Shown here: one piece after another, positions 59,758-64,000 of the stretch
Layout of the letters: each line of letters starts with the position of its first letter
How positions within the stretch are numbered: position 1 is the first letter of the stretch
DNA from: Kitasatospora papulosa
GTDB lineage: Bacteria > Actinomycetota > Actinomycetes > Streptomycetales > Streptomycetaceae
NCBI RefSeq assembly: GCF_000717245.1
Contig: NZ_JNYQ01000008.1
Span: 124,001-188,000, forward strand
Direction: 5' to 3'
Length of the DNA: 64,000 bases
Program-made: the position numbers and the translations under genes
Notes under the pieces: generated by a model
The model's input: only the letters and a program-made list of their open reading frames with translations
What the model was told of the DNA's origin: nothing
Database searches by the model: none

Positions 59758-61512
59758 TCACTCTCCCCCCGTGGGCATGAGGACCGTCAGCGCGCCGGGT
59801 CTGACCTCGGCGACGAGACGCCGGCCCGGAGTCACGGGGTCGCCGTCCAGCTCACGCTGCTGCGGCGTCTCGAAGCGGATCTCGGCGCGGCGGAAGGTGA
59901 AGTACTCGACGGCGCGATGGGTGCCGGCGTGGTCGTTCTCCCCCGTCGGCCGGGGGCGCACCACGGACGCCACGGCGCTCAGCCAGCCGGCCGGTCCGCG
60001 CGGGTCGAGGATCATCAGGTCGAGCAGGCCGTCGTCGGGGCGCGCCGCCGGGACCAGCGCGGCACCGCCCTGCACCTTCCCCGTGTTGGCGACGAGCACC
60101 ATCCGGGCGGTACGCCGCAGGGGCCGCGCCCCGTCGATGCCCACCGTCAGCCGCATCCGGGGAGCACGCAGCTCCCGCAGGCCGGCCATGACGTAGGCGG
60201 GCCAGCCGAGGACCGCCTTGGCGCGGTCGCTGGTGCTCTCCAGCATCGCCGCGTCGAGCCCGGCCCCGGACATCACCGTGAAGTGCGCGGCCTCCATGCC
60301 GTCGCCCTCGACCCGTCCGAGGTCGATGCGGTGCGGGGTGCCGCCGAGGGCCCCTGCCAGGGCATCCGCGGGTTTCACGGGCAGGCCCAGGTTCCGCGCG
60401 AGGAGGTTTCCGGTGCCGCAGGGCACCACGGCGAGCGGGACGCCCGTCCCGGCCAGCGCGTCGGCGGCGGCGCGGATCGTCCCGTCCCCTCCGCAGACCA
60501 CGACGAGCGACGCACCGTCGCGCACCGCTCGCGCCGTCTGGCCCTCGCCCGGGTCGTCGGCCGTGGTCGGCACGAAGTCCGCTCCGGGGCGGCCGTGGTC
60601 CTCGAGGACCCTCCTCAGCCGTGCGCGCTCCGCCTCGTCGGTGACGGTGGGGTTGTAGACGACGGTGGTGGGGCCGGTCTCCGTAGCGGCCGGGAGGCCG
60701 GCGGCCGGGGTGTCGACGGCGGGCGCGGCGGCCGGCACGTGCGGTCCGGCCAGCAGGGCGCGGCCGACGATCAGCAGGGACAGCCCGCCGTTCAGCAGTC
60801 CTCCCGCGACGTCCGTCGGATGGTGCATCCCCCGGTACGCCCGGGCGAGGCCCACCAGGAGGGGCACGAGGAACAGCAGCACCGCGACGGGCTTGCGCCA
60901 CGGTCCCCTGACCCGGTGCAGGACCAGCACCGCGAGGCCCGCGTAGAGCGCGGTCGCGGCCCCCGTGTGTCCGGAGGTGTAGCTGGAGGTGGGGGGCGAG
61001 GCGTCGAGGCGTTCGACGTCGGGCCGGGTGCGGTCCACCGCCTCGGTGATGACCAGGAAGACCAGGGACTGGAGTGAGACGGCGACCGCCAGGAAGAGCG
61101 CGTCACGCCATCGGGGAAGCCTCGGGACCAGCAGCAGGAGAAGACAGGTGAGGAGGGTTCCGACGACGACCGTGACGGTGTTGCCCGCCTCGGACACCAC
61201 GAGGGACACCGTGTCGAGGGTTCCCGTGCGGGCCCGTTCCAGGGCTTCGTTGACCTCGTCCTCCGAGGTGAGCGGCCACACCCGGGCGCCGGGCCCGGTG
61301 ATCAGGAGCCCGAGCCCCACCATCAGGGCGGCCTGGCAGACCGCCGTCGAGGCGATGATCCCGACCGCCCGGCTCATGCCCCCGGCGGTCTCCGGAGCGC
61401 GGGCCGGGCGCTCCGCGACGCCGTGCGGGCGCTCCGGGCCGGCCGGCGCCGGCAACGGCCGCGACCGCCCGGCGGCGAGGACTGCGGGTCTTTCAGGTAT
61501 GTCGGTCGGCAT
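59758..61512 (-). CDS. PAP2 phosphatase fused to a diacylglycerol/lipid kinase
   Basis: A 584-residue fusion. The N-terminal half is a PAP2 phosphatase (DRTRPDVERL, TSGHTGAA, RAYRGMHHPTDVAGG; the PSGH proline is Thr here). The C-terminal half is a DAGK/NAD kinase-fold lipid kinase (VVYNPTVTDEAER; VVVCGGDGTIRAAADAL with GGDGT; GTGNLLARNLGLP; DGDPVTPGRRL). Joining a lipid phosphatase and kinase in one chain suggests control of a phosphatidate/diacylglycerol-type cycle. The start may be ATG 61512 (GGGA upstream); a long low-complexity N-terminus of about 45 residues precedes the first membrane helix, so a later ATG at residue 46 is possible. Confidence 0.9.
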   Translation of the reverse strand: MPTDIPERPAVLAAGRSRPLPAPAGPERPHGVAERPARAPETAGGMSRAVGIIASTAVCQAALMVGLGLLITGPGARVWPLTSEDEVNEALERARTGTLDTVSLVVSEAGNTVTVVVGTLLTCLLLLLVPRLPRWRDALFLAVAVSLQSLVFLVITEAVDRTRPDVERLDASPPTSSYTSGHTGAATALYAGLAVLVLHRVRGPWRKPVAVLLFLVPLLVGLARAYRGMHHPTDVAGGLLNGGLSLLIVGRALLAGPHVPAAAPAVDTPAAGLPAATETGPTTVVYNPTVTDEAERARLRRVLEDHGRPGADFVPTTADDPGEGQTARAVRDGASLVVVCGGDGTIRAAADALAGTGVPLAVVPCGTGNLLARNLGLPVKPADALAGALGGTPHRIDLGRVEGDGMEAAHFTVMSGAGLDAAMLESTSDRAKAVLGWPAYVMAGLRELRAPRMRLTVGIDGARPLRRTARMVLVANTGKVQGGAALVPAARPDDGLLDLMILDPRGPAGWLSAVASVVRPRPTGENDHAGTHRAVEYFTFRRAEIRFETPQQRELDGDPVTPGRRLVAEVRPGALTVLMPTGGE

Positions 61513-61857
61513 GGCGTTCCCGTCGCTGCTGTGTGTCCCCTCGGGCCACGAGGGGGCCGGCGCTCACCCCGGCGTCTCGCCGTCTTCCCTCTCCGGGCGT
61601 CTCCAGACCTGCCACGTGGGCGTACGTCTCCTCCGCCCGGTGCGGTCGGGCGTTCCGTCCCGGTCCCGGCCCTCGGAGCCGGTCGCCGGCGCCGGCCCGC
61701 CGCACCCGGCCCCGGCGGCCGGAGACTCCTATGCACCTCGCCCGCCGCCTATGCGTCCTGCCGCCCGTACATGGCACAGCCGGCCCGGTGGCGGTTCAAC
61801 TGAACCCCGAGAATCCGGAACCGGTCGATTGCACATCACCCACACGGGAGGCGTCCG
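61513..61857. other. 345-bp divergent intergenic region
   Basis: This lies between the minus-strand PAP2/DAGK gene and the plus-strand ATP-grasp gene and should hold promoters for both. It is uniformly GC-rich. Small open frames (for example from ATG 61731) lack ribosome-binding sites. I see no clear operator or RNA. Confidence 0.4.
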
Positions 61858-63147
61858 ATGACAACACCTCTGGCCGATTACGCACAGTTCGCCGGAAAAC
61901 GGATCGCGATCGTCGAGCACATGCAGAACCATCCGTTCGTCCTGGGGCTGCGGCAGGCCCAGGAGCACGGCCTGGAGGTGTGGCTGCTGACGGGCGACCG
62001 GTCCTGGTACACCCACGGGCACGACTGGGACACCCACCCGCTGGCCATCGTGGACCAGGTGATCGACGTCGACACCACCGACCTGGACGCCGTGCTGGCC
62101 GTCGTCACCGGTGAGGACGGCGCCCCCCTGGTCGACGGCCTCACCTCGTTCTCCGACTACCACACCGAGCTCGCCGCGCGGGCCGCCCAGCGGCTCGGCC
62201 TGCCCGGACCCGACCCGGAGGCCGTGCGGACCGCCAACATCAAGGACCACCTGCGGATCGCACTCGGCGACGAACCGTTCAACATCCCTCATGTACTGGT
62301 GGGGCACCGTGGCCAGCTCGACGAGGCGGCCCGCCGGCTCGGCTTCCCGATGATCGCCAAGCCCCCGGCGGAGGCGATCAGTTACGGGGTGCGCAGGGTC
62401 GACGACATGGCCGGGCTCGTCGAGGCGTGGGAGGAACTCTCCGCGGTTCGGCACAGCCTGCGGGGCCAGCCGCGCAGCGGTGACGTCCTGCTGGAGCAGT
62501 ACGTCGAGGGCGAGGAGGTCAGCGTCGAGACGATGACCGTGGACGGGCACACCCATGTCTTCGGCGTCACCTCCAAGGACCTCTTCGGCGACCCCGCCTA
62601 CATCGAGTGCGGGCACACCTTCCCCGTACCGCTCTCCGACGAGGAGCGCGACGAGCTGTACCACGTGGTCCGCACGACCCTGGAGATGATCGGCTACCGG
62701 CACGGCCCCTGCCACACCGAGGTCCGCCGCACCGAGTCCGGCTGGCGGATCATCGAGGCCAACCCGCGTACCCCGTCGAGCTGCATGACGATGCTGGTGA
62801 CCGACGTGACCGGTCGCAGCCCGATCCTCGACGCCTGGCTGCTCACCATCGGCGTCACCCCGCCGATCGAGCCGGTCGTGCACCGCGGTGGCGCCGCGGT
62901 CCGCATGATCTACCCCACCCGGCGCGGGACCCTCTCGCACATCGACGGCCTGGAGGCCGCGGCGGCGGTCGAGAACGTCCAGGTGCTGCTGCACGTCGAG
63001 AAGGGCGACCATCTTCTGCAGCGCATGGACAACTCCTCCTGCGTCGGCTTCACCTACTGCAACGGCCCGGACCGGCTCGCCGCGCAGGAGCTCGCGGACA
63101 AGGCGGCCGCGCTGCTCGACTTCGTCGTCGAGGAAGACCTCCGGTGA
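61858..63147 (+). CDS. ATP-grasp carboxylate-amine ligase
   Basis: A 429-residue ATP-grasp protein: IAIVEHMQNHPFVLGLRQAQEHGLEV (preATP-grasp), RLGFPMIAKPPAEAISYGVRRV (ATP loop and lysine), LLEQYVEGEEVSVETMTVDGHTHVFGVT (central domain) and WRIIEANPRTPSSCMTMLVTD (metal site E-x-N-P-R). It joins a carboxylate and an amine; product unknown. GGGAGG is six bases before the ATG. The stop overlaps the next gene by GTGA, so the two are probably one biosynthetic unit. Confidence 0.92.
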   Translation: MTTPLADYAQFAGKRIAIVEHMQNHPFVLGLRQAQEHGLEVWLLTGDRSWYTHGHDWDTHPLAIVDQVIDVDTTDLDAVLAVVTGEDGAPLVDGLTSFSDYHTELAARAAQRLGLPGPDPEAVRTANIKDHLRIALGDEPFNIPHVLVGHRGQLDEAARRLGFPMIAKPPAEAISYGVRRVDDMAGLVEAWEELSAVRHSLRGQPRSGDVLLEQYVEGEEVSVETMTVDGHTHVFGVTSKDLFGDPAYIECGHTFPVPLSDEERDELYHVVRTTLEMIGYRHGPCHTEVRRTESGWRIIEANPRTPSSCMTMLVTDVTGRSPILDAWLLTIGVTPPIEPVVHRGGAAVRMIYPTRRGTLSHIDGLEAAAAVENVQVLLHVEKGDHLLQRMDNSSCVGFTYCNGPDRLAAQELADKAAALLDFVVEEDLR

Positions 63148-64000
63148 GCCCGTATACCGAGGGCCCGGACGCCCAGGGCCCGGACGCCGTAAGGGCGGTG
63201 GCGGACGCGGCCGGACTGGAGGCGGCGGGCTGGAGCTCGCTGCTGGGGGCGGAGGACTTCTTCCAGACCCCGCGGTGGCTCGCCGTGCAGGAGGTCAACT
63301 CGGGTACGGCCATGGACTTCCTGCTCCGTGAACGGGCCGGCGCCCCGGTCGCCGGTCTGGTGACGGCGTGGGCCGACACGTCCGTCGCCTGGCTGCTCGC
63401 CCGGCCGGACGCCATGCTGCGACGCGCGCTGGAGCAGGAGGTTCCCGAGGCGGCCGGTGTGCTGCGCGACGTCGCCGGGGACGACCCGGACCGGCTGCTG
63501 CCCTCCCTGGTGTGCGGGGGGCGGCATCTGGGGCGCACCAGGACGCTCGCCTCGCCGGACGCCACCGCGGACGACCTCTCCGCGCTGCTGGACAGGGCCG
63601 AGGCGATGGCGGCGGACCGGGGGGCGGCGACCGTGTGCTTCCCGCACGTCGACGTACGGGACACCTCGCTGACCGGACTGCTGGAGAGCCGTGGCTACCG
63701 CCACCACCCCTCCGACCACTACGCCTGGCTGGACATCCCGTCCGGTGGTTTCGAGCAGTTCGTCGAGGAGATGAGCGCCCACCGGCGCCGCCGGGTGCGC
63801 CTGGAACGCAGGGCGCTCGCGGAGGCCGGTGTCGAGGTGAACGTCGAGCCGCTGACGCAGGCGCTCTGCCCCCGCCTCGGAGAACTCGACGCCAACCTCC
63901 TGCGCAAGTACGGGAATCCGGCCAGCGACGAGGGCTCAGCCCGGATGATCGGGCGGATCGCCGAGATCATGGGCGACGACGTCCTGGTGTCCGTGGCCCG
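63144..64000 (+). CDS. GNAT/FemAB-like acyltransferase (partial, runs off the window)
   Basis: GTG 63144 overlaps the ATP-grasp stop and the frame stays open to the window edge, giving at least 285 codons. It begins SPYTEGPDAQGPDAVRAV and contains FFQTPRWLAVQEV, then FPHVDVRDTSLTGLLESRGYRHHPSDHYAWLDI and EEMSAHRRRRVRLERRAL, typical of the FemAB/GNAT-like fold of peptidoglycan or amide biosynthesis acyltransferases. It probably adds an acyl or aminoacyl group to the product of the upstream ATP-grasp enzyme. The C-terminal half, with the acyl donor site, is not in the window. Confidence 0.85.
   Translation, partial: MSPYTEGPDAQGPDAVRAVADAAGLEAAGWSSLLGAEDFFQTPRWLAVQEVNSGTAMDFLLRERAGAPVAGLVTAWADTSVAWLLARPDAMLRRALEQEVPEAAGVLRDVAGDDPDRLLPSLVCGGRHLGRTRTLASPDATADDLSALLDRAEAMAADRGAATVCFPHVDVRDTSLTGLLESRGYRHHPSDHYAWLDIPSGGFEQFVEEMSAHRRRRVRLERRALAEAGVEVNVEPLTQALCPRLGELDANLLRKYGNPASDEGSARMIGRIAEIMGDDVLVSVA

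Noticed and set aside
1..64000. tRNA, rRNA, CRISPR, insertion sequences or att sites
   Set aside because: I saw no cloverleaf, direct-repeat array, transposase or integrase; no mobile boundary is supported.

Overview
This window looks like chromosomal DNA of a Streptomyces (or a very close relative). It is very GC-rich with strong third-position GC bias. Shine-Dalgarno boxes precede most starts, genes are tightly coupled through ATGA/GTGA overlaps, and several gene families are typical of the genus: a BLIP-type beta-lactamase inhibitor, an SCO0607-like lipoprotein, a DUF6215-like membrane protein and an encapsulin-like relic. I see no tRNA, rRNA, CRISPR array, insertion sequence or integrase; it reads as ordinary chromosome arm or flank, with many metabolic and regulatory modules side by side.

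Layout. 0.1-6.3 kb: a shortened encapsulin-like shell gene, a fold-III PLP enzyme, a proline-rich small protein, panD, a secreted peptidoglycan-binding protein, a WGR/beta-propeller protein and a DUF6215-like membrane protein. 6.5-13.4 kb: a Baeyer-Villiger monooxygenase divergent from a lactonase-like lipoprotein, sharing a 26-bp palindromic operator and followed by a TetR regulator; then a GAF-domain regulator with an aldehyde dehydrogenase, closed by a strong terminator. 13.6-19.9 kb: a translationally coupled four-gene cassette (CorA-like membrane protein; large protein faintly resembling carboxylate-amine ligases; cysteine-rich zinc/KH protein; vWA protein with a HEPN-like C-terminus). 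I do not recognise this cassette as a named system, and it is the best candidate for something undescribed. 20-27.3 kb: a small lipoprotein, a tandem universal stress protein, a cobalamin riboswitch driving cbiMNQO cobalt transport, an AT-rich spacer, a secreted protein, a 36-codon ORF and a SulP anion transporter.

27.3-44.9 kb: a TetR-SDR-alcohol dehydrogenase operon with tandem operators; MarR-MMPL; Spo0M-like and TatA genes sharing a palindrome; an epimerase-like SDR overlapping a photolyase; DUF1206 and DoxX membrane proteins; a 2,4-dienoyl-CoA reductase with a PadR regulator; a BLIP homologue; and an EamA/PAP2 pair divergent from a TetR gene across a dense operator cluster. 45-48.7 kb: SPFH protein coupled to a divergent NAD kinase-like protein, then NUDIX, FBP-type zinc-finger and SHOCT-type genes.

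48.7-53.8 kb: a GntR regulator divergent from LigJ, LigK and LigI homologues and an MFS transporter, forming the lower half of the protocatechuate 4,5-cleavage route (2-pyrone-4,6-dicarboxylate to pyruvate plus oxaloacetate). 53.9-64 kb: a CocE-like hydrolase with an ATP-grasp ligase, a lipid phosphatase/kinase operon leading into alkB behind a LexA-type box, and a second ATP-grasp gene overlapping a GNAT/FemAB-like gene that runs off the end of the window.

All functions are inferred from sequence alone, by recognition of motifs and family resemblance; no database search was run.
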